DNA of 64,000 nt from Bordetella parapertussis (GCA_945897365.1 CAMDFD010000014.1:1-64000); one strand, 5' to 3'. Counted from the stretch's first letter, positions 43,198-52,571 are shown. A program made the numbers and translations. Notes: generated by a model from the sequence alone, not told the origin.

Positions 43198-44172
43198 TTA
43201 CGTCTCTTCGTGTTTTGCTTTTAGCGCGAGTGCTCGGGAATACAAAGCATCACGCGGCTGACCGGTCGCCTTGGCCGCTACGCGGGCAACGTCGCGCACG
43301 GACATCGACTCAAGCAACACATCAAGCCACGCATCAATCGAGGCACTCTCTTCCAGTTCGAGCTCCTCTGACTGCACGACAACAGGAGGATGAATAATGA
43401 CGACATACTCTCCTTGCTCGCGATGCGGATCCTCTGCGAGCCACTGCGCCGCCTGCGCAATTGGCATGGTCGCAATTTCCTCGAAACGTTTAGTCAGCTC
43501 GCGGGCAAACGTCACCTTGCGTGTCGGACCAACCACTGCCACCGCATCTGTCGCACTGGCGACAATCCGATGTGGTGCCTCATAAAATACAGTTGCCGCG
43601 GGCAGTTGTGTCCATTGCCTAAACCAACGCTGCCTCGCAGCAGACTTGATCGGAGCAAACCCCGCGAACACAAAACCCGGCGAAGCATCCGTCGTGACGC
43701 CTGCGCCCATCAACGCCGTAATCAAGGCATTTGGGCCGGGCAAAGGGATCACCCGCAAACCCGCTTGCCTGACGGCCTGCACCACAAGACCTCCGGGATC
43801 ACTCACTGCGGGCGAGCCCGCATCAGATATCAAGGCCACCCGCTGTCCTGACTGAAGGCGTGCGACGATCTCTGTCGCAGCACTCAGCTCGTTATGACGA
43901 TGCGCAGCAATCAAGGGCGTATTAATTCCCCAAGCTTCGAGCAAGTTCCGGCTCGCCCGGGTGTCTTCGGCGGCAATCACATCCGCCCGGCTCAGGGCAT
44001 GCCAGGCACGCAAACTCAAGTCACCTAAGTTTCCAATCGGTGTCGCGACGACATACAGGGCGTGCGTCGGCCATTGCTGTCCCTCCATACGCTCGCTCAA
44101 CCGGCCCCAAGCGTTTGGCGGTGAATCGGCATGTGCGTGTTCGGTCATTGCGGATAGGCTAGATTCATTCAT
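43198..44172 (-). CDS. rsmI: 16S rRNA (cytidine-1402-2'-O)-methyltransferase RsmI
   Basis: Methylates the ribose of C1402 in the decoding centre of 16S rRNA. The chosen start at 44172 gives 324 residues; later Met codons at 44148 and 44088 are possible, since the recognisable fold begins at LYVVATPIGNLGDLSLRA. Further tetrapyrrole-methylase-like motifs are ISDAGSPAVSDPG and RVIPLPGPNALITAL. It diverges from yraN, an arrangement shared with enteric bacteria (rsmI next to yraN-diaA-dolP). Confidence 0.95.
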   Translation of the reverse strand: MNESSLSAMTEHAHADSPPNAWGRLSERMEGQQWPTHALYVVATPIGNLGDLSLRAWHALSRADVIAAEDTRASRNLLEAWGINTPLIAAHRHNELSAATEIVARLQSGQRVALISDAGSPAVSDPGGLVVQAVRQAGLRVIPLPGPNALITALMGAGVTTDASPGFVFAGFAPIKSAARQRWFRQWTQLPAATVFYEAPHRIVASATDAVAVVGPTRKVTFARELTKRFEEIATMPIAQAAQWLAEDPHREQGEYVVIIHPPVVVQSEELELEESASIDAWLDVLLESMSVRDVARVAAKATGQPRDALYSRALALKAKHEET

Positions 44173-44223
44173 TGTGTCAGTGTAGACCGCCCAACCACTC
44201 TGCGTCACGCACAAGCGCCTCCT

Positions 44224-44748
44224 ATGACCCAAACGCCCACGCCCGATTTGACTCTTTTCACCCTCGCCGAGGCTGCGCAACAGCGCGCGATCCTCGCAAG
44301 ACGACGCAAACAGCGCCGCCGAGTGGCCAACAGACGCGCTTCGGACAAAACGCGCTCAACCCGCGACATGGCCCGCAGCAACAGCCAACGCATTGGGGAC
44401 CTCTATGAGCGGCGGGCTTGGGAAGTCTTACAGCAGGCAGGCTGCGCCTTGCTGGGGTATCAACTCCGCTGCCCTCTCGGCGAACTCGATCTGGTGGTCA
44501 AAGAGGGCCAAGTCCTTGTTTTCGTCGAAGTGCGCTATCGACGCAGCCGCCTTTACGGCGGCGCGACGGCTAGCATCACTCGCGCCAAGCAGCAAAGATT
44601 GCTCAAAACCATTGATTGGTGGCTACCCAAGCTTGTACGGGAGGCCTTTGGCGGCAAAATGCCGCAGTGCCGAATCGATCTCGCCACCTTCGACCAAGAC
44701 AACCTGACTTGGCACCGTGACGCCCTGCGCTTGAGCCAAGATAAGTGA
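44224..44748 (+). CDS. yraN: UPF0102 family endonuclease-like protein YraN
   Basis: Predicted nuclease-fold protein of unknown physiological role. The conserved domain begins at about residue 55: GDLYERRAWEVLQQAGCALL, then LGELDLVVKEGQVLVFVEVR, with acidic and E-x-K-like positions of the restriction-endonuclease fold (E in GELD, FVEVRYR). The first 50 residues are a basic, Arg-rich extension (RRRKQRRRVANRR). An internal ATG at 44368 would remove most of it, but lacks a clear ribosome site. Start of the yraN-gmhA-BON-tlpA run. Confidence 0.9.
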   Translation: MTQTPTPDLTLFTLAEAAQQRAILARRRKQRRRVANRRASDKTRSTRDMARSNSQRIGDLYERRAWEVLQQAGCALLGYQLRCPLGELDLVVKEGQVLVFVEVRYRRSRLYGGATASITRAKQQRLLKTIDWWLPKLVREAFGGKMPQCRIDLATFDQDNLTWHRDALRLSQDK

Positions 44749-44781
44749 GATAATAAAGATTCTATATTTCAGATCATAGCC

Positions 44782-45375
44782 ATGGACCTTGCCAACCACC
44801 TTGCCGCCCATTTCGAGGATAACATCGCCGCGACAAGACGCAGCATGGATGTGCTCGCCGACCCCCTCACGCAGGCAATCGACTTGTGCTTTGGCTGCGT
44901 CACCAACAATGCAAAAATTTTAGCGTGTGGCAACGGGGGCTCTGCGGCTGATGCGCAACACTTTATCGCCGAACTCGTCGGACGTTTCGAGCGTGACCGT
45001 TTGCCTCTGGCTGGCGTAGCGCTCAACACCGATACCTCGATCATGACGGCTGTGGGGAATGATTACGGTTTCGATCATATTTTCTCACGTCAGATCAGTG
45101 CGCTTGGTCAACCTGGCGACGTACTTGTTGCGATTTCCACGAGTGGAAACTCAGCGAACGTCAAGCTTGCCATTGCAGTCGCTCATGAACGTGAAATGCG
45201 TGTCATCGCCCTCACTGGCAAAGGCGGCGGCCAGATCAAAGACCTTTTGCTCGATAACGACATCCACCTGTGTGTGCCGCACGACCGCACCATGCGCATC
45301 CAGGAAGTTCACATCCTTCTGTTGCACATCCTGTGCGATGGCATAGATCATTTATTACTTGGAGATCCCGCATGA
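44782..45375 (+). CDS. gmhA: SIS-domain phosphoheptose isomerase (GmhA/DiaA family)
   Basis: Converts sedoheptulose 7-phosphate to heptose 7-phosphate for the LPS core. The 197-residue product has the SIS phosphate-binding stretch NGGSAADAQHFIAELVG and ISTSGNSANVKLAI. By position (after yraN, before a BON lipoprotein) it corresponds to DiaA, the DnaA-binding initiation factor of enterics. However, the glutamate in FIAEL and the histidines in RIQEVHILLLH, which align with GmhA catalytic residues, are kept, favouring isomerase activity. It may do both. It overlaps the next gene by four bases. Confidence 0.88.
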   Translation: MDLANHLAAHFEDNIAATRRSMDVLADPLTQAIDLCFGCVTNNAKILACGNGGSAADAQHFIAELVGRFERDRLPLAGVALNTDTSIMTAVGNDYGFDHIFSRQISALGQPGDVLVAISTSGNSANVKLAIAVAHEREMRVIALTGKGGGQIKDLLLDNDIHLCVPHDRTMRIQEVHILLLHILCDGIDHLLLGDPA

Positions 45376-46121
45376 ACCTTAAAAGACAATTTATTCGTCC
45401 TTTGATCATATGCGCCGCCGTGATTGCTGCGGGATCGACACTAACTGCCTGTGTGCCCTTACTGGTCGGCGGAGTCGCAGCAACAACCGGCATGGTCGTC
45501 GTCGATCGTCGTAGTTTAGGCGAACAAGTCGATGACAAATCCATCGAACTCAAAATCGGTGGTCAGTTTCGCGAAAACTTCGGCGATGCGGTTCGCTCAA
45601 CGATCACTTCCTACGATGGCGTCGTGTTACTCACGGGCGACACCATCAGTAGCGAGTTCAAAAATCGAGCGGCCGAGATCGCACGCAAAGTCGAACACGT
45701 TAAATCCGTCTCCAACCAGATTGCTGTTGTCAAAGAACTGGCCTCCTTTGGCGTTGTGAGCAATGACATCTGGATTACCTCTAAGGTCATGACAACCTTG
45801 GCGACCACCAAAGACATTCCCTCACGCACCATCGTCGTGACAACAGATCGCAGCGTGGTCTATCTGATGGGCCTGGTGACCCAACGCGAAGCAGATATGG
45901 CAGCCGCCGCCGCAGCCAAAGTCAGCGGTGTCAAGCGCGTCGAAAAACTCTTTCAGATCATCACACCCGAGGACGCAAAACGCCTGGATGACGCAGCGCG
46001 TATGGGGAGCAATAACACCGCGCCCACCACACCTCTAGGCGAAGCCCCGGTAAGCGGCTCGGGAGCGATGGGTGGGGATGCCACGCCTGTCGGTGGTGTC
46101 CAGGTGATGCCGATTCAATGA
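45372..46121 (+). CDS. dolP: BON-domain outer-membrane lipoprotein (DolP/YraP-like)
   Basis: Lipoprotein with two BON domains, which bind anionic phospholipids; the enteric homologue supports outer-membrane integrity and the Bam complex. The 249-residue product starts at ATG 45372, within a lipoprotein signal ending in LTAC (Cys near 28). BON domains lie at about 55-125 and 130-205 (FGDAVRSTITSYDGVVLLTG; TTDRSVVYLMGLVTQREAD). The last 45 residues are a flexible Gly/Thr/Pro-rich tail longer than in enterics. ATGA overlaps on both sides tie it to gmhA and tlpA. Confidence 0.88.
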   Translation: MNLKRQFIRPLIICAAVIAAGSTLTACVPLLVGGVAATTGMVVVDRRSLGEQVDDKSIELKIGGQFRENFGDAVRSTITSYDGVVLLTGDTISSEFKNRAAEIARKVEHVKSVSNQIAVVKELASFGVVSNDIWITSKVMTTLATTKDIPSRTIVVTTDRSVVYLMGLVTQREADMAAAAAAKVSGVKRVEKLFQIITPEDAKRLDDAARMGSNNTAPTTPLGEAPVSGSGAMGGDATPVGGVQVMPIQ

Positions 46122-46609
46122 AAAAAATCATAGCTCTGATTCTCTTTGTCGTTGTAGGCGGTCTGACAACTTGGTTCGTCAGTACCCGCGCGACCTCTGC
46201 GCCAGACGTGACATTGACCTCGCTCTCGGGCCAAAAAATCGCTCTCTCTGAGTTGCACGGCAAGGTTGTGTTGGTCAAGTTTTGGGCGACCAACTGTGTC
46301 AGCTGCGTGGCACAGATGCCCGATAACATTGAAAACTATAACAAGTACCATGCTCAAGGCTTTGATCTCATCGCCGTAGCCATGGAATACGATCCCGTCA
46401 ACTTTGTCCAAAAGTTCGTCGAAACACGCAAACTACCCTTCACTGTTGCGCTGGATACACAGGGCGCAGCCGCAAAAGCCTTTGGTGATGTCAAACTGAC
46501 CCCGATGGCATTCCTAATCGATAAAAATGGCAATATCATCAAGCGTTATTTGGGCTTGTACGACAAAACTGAATTACGCAAATCGATTGAAAAAGCACTC
46601 GCGGGTTAA
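46118..46609 (+). CDS. TlpA-like membrane-anchored thioredoxin
   Basis: Periplasmic thiol-disulfide protein anchored by an N-terminal helix (about 4-21). The 163-residue product has the redox site C60-V-S-C63 in FWATNCVSCVAQM and the cis-proline region KLTPMAFLIDKNGNII. The CVSC dipeptide is uncommon for the family, which often has CxPC, so its redox potential may differ. It overlaps the BON lipoprotein gene by four bases. Likely roles are cytochrome maturation or disulfide reduction of envelope proteins; no cytochrome genes are adjacent. Confidence 0.9.
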   Translation: MKKIIALILFVVVGGLTTWFVSTRATSAPDVTLTSLSGQKIALSELHGKVVLVKFWATNCVSCVAQMPDNIENYNKYHAQGFDLIAVAMEYDPVNFVQKFVETRKLPFTVALDTQGAAAKAFGDVKLTPMAFLIDKNGNIIKRYLGLYDKTELRKSIEKALAG

Positions 46610-46664
46610 GCTCGCCCTTATAAAAATCCATTTCACTGCTTGTCCACCCTAATGCCTCAGCCAA

Positions 46665-47564
46665 ATGAATAGCCAGCCTCCCTCTGCCTCTATGCCTCCC
46701 GAAGTCGTCGCAAAAGTGCTCTCTGAGAGCCTGCCCTATATCAAACGCTTCCACGGCAAAACCATCGTCATCAAATACGGTGGCAACGCAATGACCGAAG
46801 AAGTTCTCCAGCGCAGCTTTGCACATGATGTCGTCTTGCTCAAACTCATCGGACTCAATCCCATCGTCGTGCACGGTGGTGGCCCCCAGATCGATGAAGC
46901 CTTGCGCAGAATTGGCAAGCAAGGCACCTTCATCCAGGGTATGCGCGTCACAGACGCCGAGACCATGGAGGTCGTAGAGTGGGTACTCGGCGGACAAGTG
47001 CAACAAGACATCGTGCTGATGATCAACGAAGCGGGTGGTAAAGCTGTTGGACTGACCGGCAAAGACGGTTGTTTAATCCAGGCACGCAAGAAAATGATGC
47101 CCAATAAGGATGATCCGGCCAACCCACTCGATATCGGTTTCGTGGGTGACATCGCTCATGTCGAACCCGCCGTCGTCAAGGCCTTGCAGGACGATCAGTT
47201 CATTCCCGTGATTTCTCCGATCGGCTACGGCGAAGACGGTCTGGCCTACAACATCAATGCCGATATCGTCGCGGGCAAAATGGCAGAGGTACTGGGTGCC
47301 GAAAAGCTGCTCATGATGACCAACACACCCGGCGTACTCGACAAAGATGGACAATTGCTGCGCAGCCTATCGGCACAGACGATCGATGCACTGTTTGCCG
47401 ACGGCACAATCTCTGGCGGCATGCTCCCCAAAATCTCCTCCGCCCTGGATGCCGCACGTAATGGCGTGAAATCTGTGCATGTCGTCGATGGTCGCGTCCC
47501 GCATTGCCTGCTACTCGAAATCCTAACGGATCGCGGCGTGGGCACCATGATCACCTCAGAGTGA
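46665..47564 (+). CDS. argB: Acetylglutamate kinase
   Basis: Phosphorylates N-acetylglutamate in arginine synthesis. The 299-residue product has the amino-acid kinase signatures IVIKYGGNAM, IVVHGGGPQID, EAGGKAVGLTGKDG and the C-terminal ISGGMLPKISSALDA. The N-terminal helix (VAKVLSESLPYIKRFHGK) is the kind found in arginine-inhibited hexameric forms, so feedback by arginine is likely. Full length. It overlaps the next gene by four bases. Confidence 0.97.
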   Translation: MNSQPPSASMPPEVVAKVLSESLPYIKRFHGKTIVIKYGGNAMTEEVLQRSFAHDVVLLKLIGLNPIVVHGGGPQIDEALRRIGKQGTFIQGMRVTDAETMEVVEWVLGGQVQQDIVLMINEAGGKAVGLTGKDGCLIQARKKMMPNKDDPANPLDIGFVGDIAHVEPAVVKALQDDQFIPVISPIGYGEDGLAYNINADIVAGKMAEVLGAEKLLMMTNTPGVLDKDGQLLRSLSAQTIDALFADGTISGGMLPKISSALDAARNGVKSVHVVDGRVPHCLLLEILTDRGVGTMITSE

Positions 47565-48331
47565 TTCACAAGCGGTTCGCACCCCATGCCCCGATCCGCA
47601 CGCGGCGAGCCCGCGTGCATACTCCTGCGCGCAAAGCAGCGATTTCCAAAGCCCGCGAACGCGTGTGGCTGTTCGATCTCGACAATACCTTGCACGACAC
47701 TTCTTACAAGATATTTCGAGAAATTAATCTTGGCATGACCGCAGCCGTGATGGAGAGCCTGGAGGTCGATGAAGCGACCGCCACTCACCTGCGGACAAGC
47801 TATTGGAAACGCTACGGAGCCACCATGATCGGATTGGTGCGCCATCATGGTGTAGATGCCCATCAGTTTTTGCATCGCAGCCACAACTTCGATGTCAGCC
47901 CCTTGATTCGAGCCGAACGAGGTTTGGCGCACAAGCTCCGTCGCCTGCCTGGTCGCAAAATTCTTGTGACCAATGCGCCACTGCATTATGCCCGCGCTGT
48001 CATGAAACATCTCAACATCCTACGCTGCTTCGATGGGTTTTGGGGCATTGAGCAAATGCGTCTGCACGGACACTACAAACCCAAACCTTCCGTGACTCTC
48101 ATGCGTCACATCCTCGCACACGAAGGCATCCATCCACGACGGGCCGTGCTTGTCGAGGATACGACCGCAAACCTGCGCGGCGCGAGACATGCGGGCTTGC
48201 GCACAGTTCATGTCTTTCACCCCGGCACGCCCTTTGCGAAAGGCAAGCGAGGGCGTCCCAATTACGTAGACTTACGAGTAAACTGCGTAGGTGATTTATT
48301 GCTCCAAAAGCGCACCCTGCAAGGTATGTGA
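47561..48331 (+). CDS. HAD-family pyrimidine 5'-nucleotidase
   Basis: HAD phosphatase of the SDT1/YjjG-like pyrimidine nucleotidase group, 256 residues. The start is GTG 47561, overlapping the argB stop as GTGA. The nucleophile loop is WLFDLDNTLHD with D39 and D41; motif II is LVTNAPLHYA, and motif III/IV is KPKPSV with LVEDTTANLRGA. The first 30 residues are basic and may be disordered. Likely substrates are UMP, CMP or non-canonical pyrimidine nucleotides. The gene order argB, nucleotidase, slmA recalls the pyrE/dut/slmA neighbourhood of nucleotide genes in other proteobacteria. Confidence 0.87.
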   Translation: MIHKRFAPHAPIRTRRARVHTPARKAAISKARERVWLFDLDNTLHDTSYKIFREINLGMTAAVMESLEVDEATATHLRTSYWKRYGATMIGLVRHHGVDAHQFLHRSHNFDVSPLIRAERGLAHKLRRLPGRKILVTNAPLHYARAVMKHLNILRCFDGFWGIEQMRLHGHYKPKPSVTLMRHILAHEGIHPRRAVLVEDTTANLRGARHAGLRTVHVFHPGTPFAKGKRGRPNYVDLRVNCVGDLLLQKRTLQGM

Positions 48332-48387
48332 CTTAAAGCTCATGCAATGCTTCATCCTCCTTAACGGCTAATTCTGGACTTGAGTGT

Positions 48388-48972
48388 ATGTCGGTCAAAA
48401 CGGGCGAACGCAAACACCAGATTCTGCAAACACTCGCAGAGATGCTAGAGCAACCGCGTGCGGCGCGGATCACTACTGCGGCGCTCGCCGCCAAAATGCA
48501 ACTCTCCGAGGCTGCGCTGTATCGACACTTTGCGAGCAAAGCACAAATGTTCGAAGGCCTCTTCGAATTTATTGAAACGACCATCTTTACGCTCGTCAAC
48601 CAAATCGTCGCCACCGAACCAAAAGGTATCGAGCAAGCGCGCAAAATTGCCGTCATGTTAATGACATTCTCTGAGCGCAACAAAGGGATGACTCGTGTCT
48701 TGTGTGGTGATGCGCTCGTCACCGAGGACGAGCGGCTTCAAGGACGCGTCACCCAGATTACAGAGCGCATCGATGCCGCGTTCAAACAGTCACTGCGCCA
48801 GGCTCTCACAAGCGGTGAAATCAACCCTACAACCGAAATCACCCCACTGTCTGCCGCTCTCACGCATCTTGTCTTGGGCAGTTGGTTACGCTTTGCACAA
48901 AGTGGTTGGCAAGCAGCCCCCTCCAAACATATGCACACGCAACTCAAACTTCTGTTAGATCAGCGCGGCTAG
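48388..48972 (+). CDS. slmA: Nucleoid occlusion factor SlmA
   Basis: TetR-like DNA-binding protein that stops FtsZ assembling over the nucleoid. The 194-residue product has an N-terminal helix-turn-helix (ITTAALAAKMQLSEAALYRH) and the SlmA-specific MFEGLFEFIETTIFTLVNQI and NKGMTRVLCGDALV segments. Normal length. It overlaps the convergent moeB/thiF-type gene by four bases at the 3' end. Confidence 0.94.
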   Translation: MSVKTGERKHQILQTLAEMLEQPRAARITTAALAAKMQLSEAALYRHFASKAQMFEGLFEFIETTIFTLVNQIVATEPKGIEQARKIAVMLMTFSERNKGMTRVLCGDALVTEDERLQGRVTQITERIDAAFKQSLRQALTSGEINPTTEITPLSAALTHLVLGSWLRFAQSGWQAAPSKHMHTQLKLLLDQRG

Positions 48973-49721
48973 GTTCGATCCGCACAGACAGGGCAAGCCG
49001 GATCACGCTTGACGCGCACGCTATGCCACTGCATTTCAAAGGCATCGAGCATGAACAACCGTCCCTTGAGTGACGTACCGACACCTGCAAGCACTTTGAT
49101 CGCCTCGGCAGCCTGCATGCTCCCAATGATCCCGACCAATGGCGCAAAAACGCCTGTTGTCGCGCAACTCAACGCTTCGATATCATCGGCTTCGGGAAAC
49201 AAACAGTGATAGCAAGGAGCTTGCTCATCCCGAGGATCAAACACGCTGATTTGACCTTCAAAACGGATGGCAGCACCTGAGACCAACGGTTTTTGATGGA
49301 TCACGCATGCTTTGTTCACAGCATGCCGTGTCGCGAAGTTGTCCGTACAGTCCAAGACAACATCGACTGTGGCAATCTCAGCAAGCAAGCTCTCCGGCTC
49401 CATTCTTGTTGTGCGTACCTCAACCTCGATGTCGGGATTCAGGGCCAGCATCGTTTGACGACCAGACTCGGCTTTGAGCCAGCCGACGCGAGCGTCTGTG
49501 TGCAGAATCTGACGTTGCAGGTTACTCAGTTCAATCGTGTCGTGGTCAGCCAAAATAATATGGCCTACACCTGCAGAGGCCAGATACAAGGCGGCGGGAG
49601 AACCCAGTCCGCCCGCACCAAGAACCAATACCCGCGCCGCGAGTAATTTTTCTTGGGCCTCTATGCCAAACTCATCGAGCAAAATATGTCTGGCATAACG
49701 AAGAAGCTGGCTATCCTTCAT
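48969..49721 (-). CDS. moeB: ThiF/MoeB/HesA-family adenylyltransferase
   Basis: E1-like enzyme that adenylates the C-terminus of a small sulfur-carrier protein (MoaD for molybdopterin or ThiS for thiazole). The 250-residue product has the nucleotide motif VLVLGAGGLGSPAALYLASAG, the DxELSNLQRQ segment, and zinc cysteines as CYHC (about 175) and CPVC near the C-terminus. It lacks a rhodanese domain. MoeB and ThiF cannot be told apart by sequence alone; because thiG is in the window without thiS or thiF, it may serve both pathways. It overlaps ctpA by four bases. Confidence 0.88.
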   Translation of the reverse strand: MKDSQLLRYARHILLDEFGIEAQEKLLAARVLVLGAGGLGSPAALYLASAGVGHIILADHDTIELSNLQRQILHTDARVGWLKAESGRQTMLALNPDIEVEVRTTRMEPESLLAEIATVDVVLDCTDNFATRHAVNKACVIHQKPLVSGAAIRFEGQISVFDPRDEQAPCYHCLFPEADDIEALSCATTGVFAPLVGIIGSMQAAEAIKVLAGVGTSLKGRLFMLDAFEMQWHSVRVKRDPACPVCADRT

Positions 49722-51130
49722 TTGCCCTTTGGCGCAGCTCCGGATGACTCTGCACTCGCCTTCTTAGGGCGGGGTACCGCCTTTTGGATAGGCTTGCCTT
49801 CGAGGAAGTTGAGCGCTTGATTCAACTGGAAGTCCTCAGGCGTACCAAATTGGAAAATCTTGTCTGTGTCGGCAAGAGGCGCTTCCTCTTCTTTTGTCTT
49901 TTTCTCAGACTCTGGTTGTCCGCTGCGGCTATTAGTCAGATGACGCTTAAGGTCTGCCTCGCGTGACATACGGAACAAATCGCCCTCGGCCGTATCGGCC
50001 ACAACAATATCAGGCATGATGCCAGTCGCCTGAATCGATCGCCCTTTGGGTGTGTAATAACGCGAGGTTGTTAGCTTGATCGCCGTTGTATCTGAAATCG
50101 GCAGGATGACTTGGACCGAGCCCTTACCAAAGGTTCGATTACCCATTATGGTGGCGCGCTTATGGTCCTGAAGCGCACCCGCGACAATTTCCGAGGCGGA
50201 GGCAGAGCCTACGTTGACCAAGACCACCATGGGGACAGTTTTAACCCAAGCAGGCAAACCGACCAAATAGTCACGTTCACCGCGCGCATAGTCCGCGGAG
50301 TTGGATAAATACTTTTGCTTAGCGTCGGGTGCACGACCATCCGTTGACACGACTAAAGTGTCGGGCTTAAGGAAGGCGGCCGACACACCAATCGCACTTG
50401 TCAGCAAACCACCCGGATCATTACGAAGATCTAGAACCAATCCGCGCGGCGCACCTTTTTCACCCAGCTCTTTCAAGTGGCGCACCAAGTCCACACCGGT
50501 TTTTTCCTGGAATTGCGCAATACGGATATAGCCGATATTGTCCGGCAACATCTTGCTGCGCACGCTGCGCACTCGGATCGTGTCACGGACGATCTTAATG
50601 ACGATGGGCTGCGCCTGTCCCTGACGAGAAATCGTTAACGTAATCGGCGTCTTGACCGGGCCGCGCATCATTTTTACGGCATCTGTTAGCGACAAGCCCT
50701 TGGTCGAGGTATCGTTGATTTTAGTAATCACATCACCCGCGCGAATGCCTGCGCGCGCTGCCGGTGTGTCCTCGATCGGCGAGATCACTTTGACCATGCC
50801 ATCTTCAGTGCCGACTTCGATACCCAAGCCACCAAACTCACCTTGCGTGGCACTCTGCATTTCTTTGAAAGCATCCGCATCCAGATAGGCGGAATGAGGA
50901 TCCAGATCAGACAACATGCCTGAGATCGCACCGCTAATCAGTTTTTTATCAGAAACAGGTTCAACGTAATTATTTTTAATCGCGGAAAACACGCTCGAAA
51001 ACTGACGCAACTCGTCAAGCGGCAAAGGCGAACCTCTTTGGGCGACCGCACTGAGCCCAAGACTTAAGAGCACACCTGCGATGACGCCAACGGACACCAA
51101 ACCTATACTACGTATTTTGCGAGTGCTCAT
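49718..51130 (-). CDS. ctpA: Carboxy-terminal processing protease (S41 family)
   Basis: Periplasmic serine protease that cuts proteins from the C-terminus; in several bacteria it controls peptidoglycan hydrolases. From ATG 51130 the product is 470 residues, with an uncleaved or signal helix (about 8-30), a PDZ domain (about 90-175, GGLGIEVGTEDGMVKVISPI) and the S41 catalytic part: the serine in GSASASE and the lysine in FGKGSV. The C-terminus is charged and low-complexity. Upstream TTG/ATG codons at 51142 and 51136 are alternatives. It sits after envC, as in many proteobacteria. Confidence 0.95.
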   Translation of the reverse strand: MSTRKIRSIGLVSVGVIAGVLLSLGLSAVAQRGSPLPLDELRQFSSVFSAIKNNYVEPVSDKKLISGAISGMLSDLDPHSAYLDADAFKEMQSATQGEFGGLGIEVGTEDGMVKVISPIEDTPAARAGIRAGDVITKINDTSTKGLSLTDAVKMMRGPVKTPITLTISRQGQAQPIVIKIVRDTIRVRSVRSKMLPDNIGYIRIAQFQEKTGVDLVRHLKELGEKGAPRGLVLDLRNDPGGLLTSAIGVSAAFLKPDTLVVSTDGRAPDAKQKYLSNSADYARGERDYLVGLPAWVKTVPMVVLVNVGSASASEIVAGALQDHKRATIMGNRTFGKGSVQVILPISDTTAIKLTTSRYYTPKGRSIQATGIMPDIVVADTAEGDLFRMSREADLKRHLTNSRSGQPESEKKTKEEEAPLADTDKIFQFGTPEDFQLNQALNFLEGKPIQKAVPRPKKASAESSGAAPKGK

Positions 51131-51232
51131 GCACATTCCCAAGTTGAATGCCGATCAAACTAAAAACAACAATACAAATAAAACAAAGCGTACTGGTCTG
51201 CGCGAAGAATGGCAATCCTGTACCGTACTTTA

Positions 51233-52567
51233 CTAACGGGATAAAAACGTCAAAGGGTCTACGGCTGCACCACGATGCCGAATCTCGAAGTATAGGGCCG
51301 AATTCACCTGTCCACCGGTACTTCCGGCAAGAGCCAAGGAATCTCCCGCCCGCACCGAATCCCCGACCTGTTTGAGCAGACTCTGGTTATAGGCATAAAC
51401 GCTCAAATATTGCTCCCCATGGTCAACGATGAGCAAATTTCCGAATCCCCGAAGCCAGTTGGAATAGACCACGGTTCCTCCGCCCACAGCATGGACGGGT
51501 GTGCCGCCAGAGGCCTTGATCAACACGCCTCGCCATATGCCACCCTCCGGTCGATTTGTGCCAAAGCGGGCCATCACAGTGCCCCTCAAGGGCCATCGCA
51601 AGCCTTTTTTAAGACCCTCGCCAGACTGAGGAGTCGCCGCGGCCTCAGAGGCACGCGCAGACTCCTTAAGCTCCTGCTCCTGAGCGACTCTGCGCGCACG
51701 CTCGATCTGCTGCTCCTCGGCTCGGCGCGCCGACTCGGCTTGTTTTGCTTGCTCCTCCCGTTTAGCCTGCTCAGCCAGCTTTGTTTGCTCTGCGCGACGC
51801 GCCTCTTCCGCCTTTTTGGCCTCCAGGATCTGTCCGCCAAGTCGATCAATGAGCCCACTCAGTCGCTGGTCGTCCTGGCCTAAGCGTATGGCCTCAGAGC
51901 GTTGAGCCTGAATTTGGCCTTCAATCCTAGCCAGAACCGTTGCGCGTTCCTTTTGCTGCGATTCCAACACCGAGCGCTGTTGCGTGGTTTCTCCGACCAA
52001 CTGCGACACCTCTTTTTGACGCACATCCAAGCGCGCCTCAAGTTGCGCCAAGCGCTCAATCTCGATTTTCAGCTCGGCAACCGTCTTGGCGCGAGCCTGC
52101 GAAATATAGTCGAGGTAGGAAAGATTGCGACTCAGCTCTTGGGGATCATCGCCAGAAAGCAAGGCCGCCCAAGGCGATAAACCACTTGCATATTGCCGAC
52201 GCAATTGATCCGAAAGCTCCTCGCGGCGTTGTACCAGAATGCCTTGTTGACGCTGAATCTGGTTTTTTAACGCCTCAAGCTCAGTGCGTGCTTTTTTAAG
52301 CTGGGTAGACAACTCGTTGAGTCGTCGCGTTGTTTGAGAAATCGCGACCTCGGAGGCCTTGAGGGCGTCGGCGGCCTCCTTGCGAACGGCCTCGCGCGCG
52401 TCCAGCTCCTTTTGGAGCGTTTGAATACGGGCGCGCAAATCGGCTCTCTGACGCTCGACAGCGCTGCGACGATTCGCCAAATCGTCTGCCTCAGGCGCGG
52501 CCAGCGGTACGCCCACCATGGCCGACAAGGCCACCGCGATGCACCACCGCCAGAACGCCTGTCGCAT
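51233..52567 (-). CDS. envC: EnvC-like murein hydrolase activator
   Basis: Periplasmic activator of cell-wall amidases at the division site. From ATG 52567 the product is 444 residues with a signal peptide ending near PLAAPEAD. A long coiled coil rich in Glu, Arg and Lys covers about 25-300, and a LytM domain about 325-440 (LRWPLRGTVMARFG). Metal ligands of active M23 peptidases look missing: the usual HxGxD site reads WRGVLIKA and the HxH site reads YFEIRHRG, so it is a degenerate, regulatory LytM. It lies four bases after gpmA and about 100 before ctpA. Confidence 0.93.
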   Translation of the reverse strand: MRQAFWRWCIAVALSAMVGVPLAAPEADDLANRRSAVERQRADLRARIQTLQKELDAREAVRKEAADALKASEVAISQTTRRLNELSTQLKKARTELEALKNQIQRQQGILVQRREELSDQLRRQYASGLSPWAALLSGDDPQELSRNLSYLDYISQARAKTVAELKIEIERLAQLEARLDVRQKEVSQLVGETTQQRSVLESQQKERATVLARIEGQIQAQRSEAIRLGQDDQRLSGLIDRLGGQILEAKKAEEARRAEQTKLAEQAKREEQAKQAESARRAEEQQIERARRVAQEQELKESARASEAAATPQSGEGLKKGLRWPLRGTVMARFGTNRPEGGIWRGVLIKASGGTPVHAVGGGTVVYSNWLRGFGNLLIVDHGEQYLSVYAYNQSLLKQVGDSVRAGDSLALAGSTGGQVNSALYFEIRHRGAAVDPLTFLSR

Positions 52568-52571
52568 ACGA

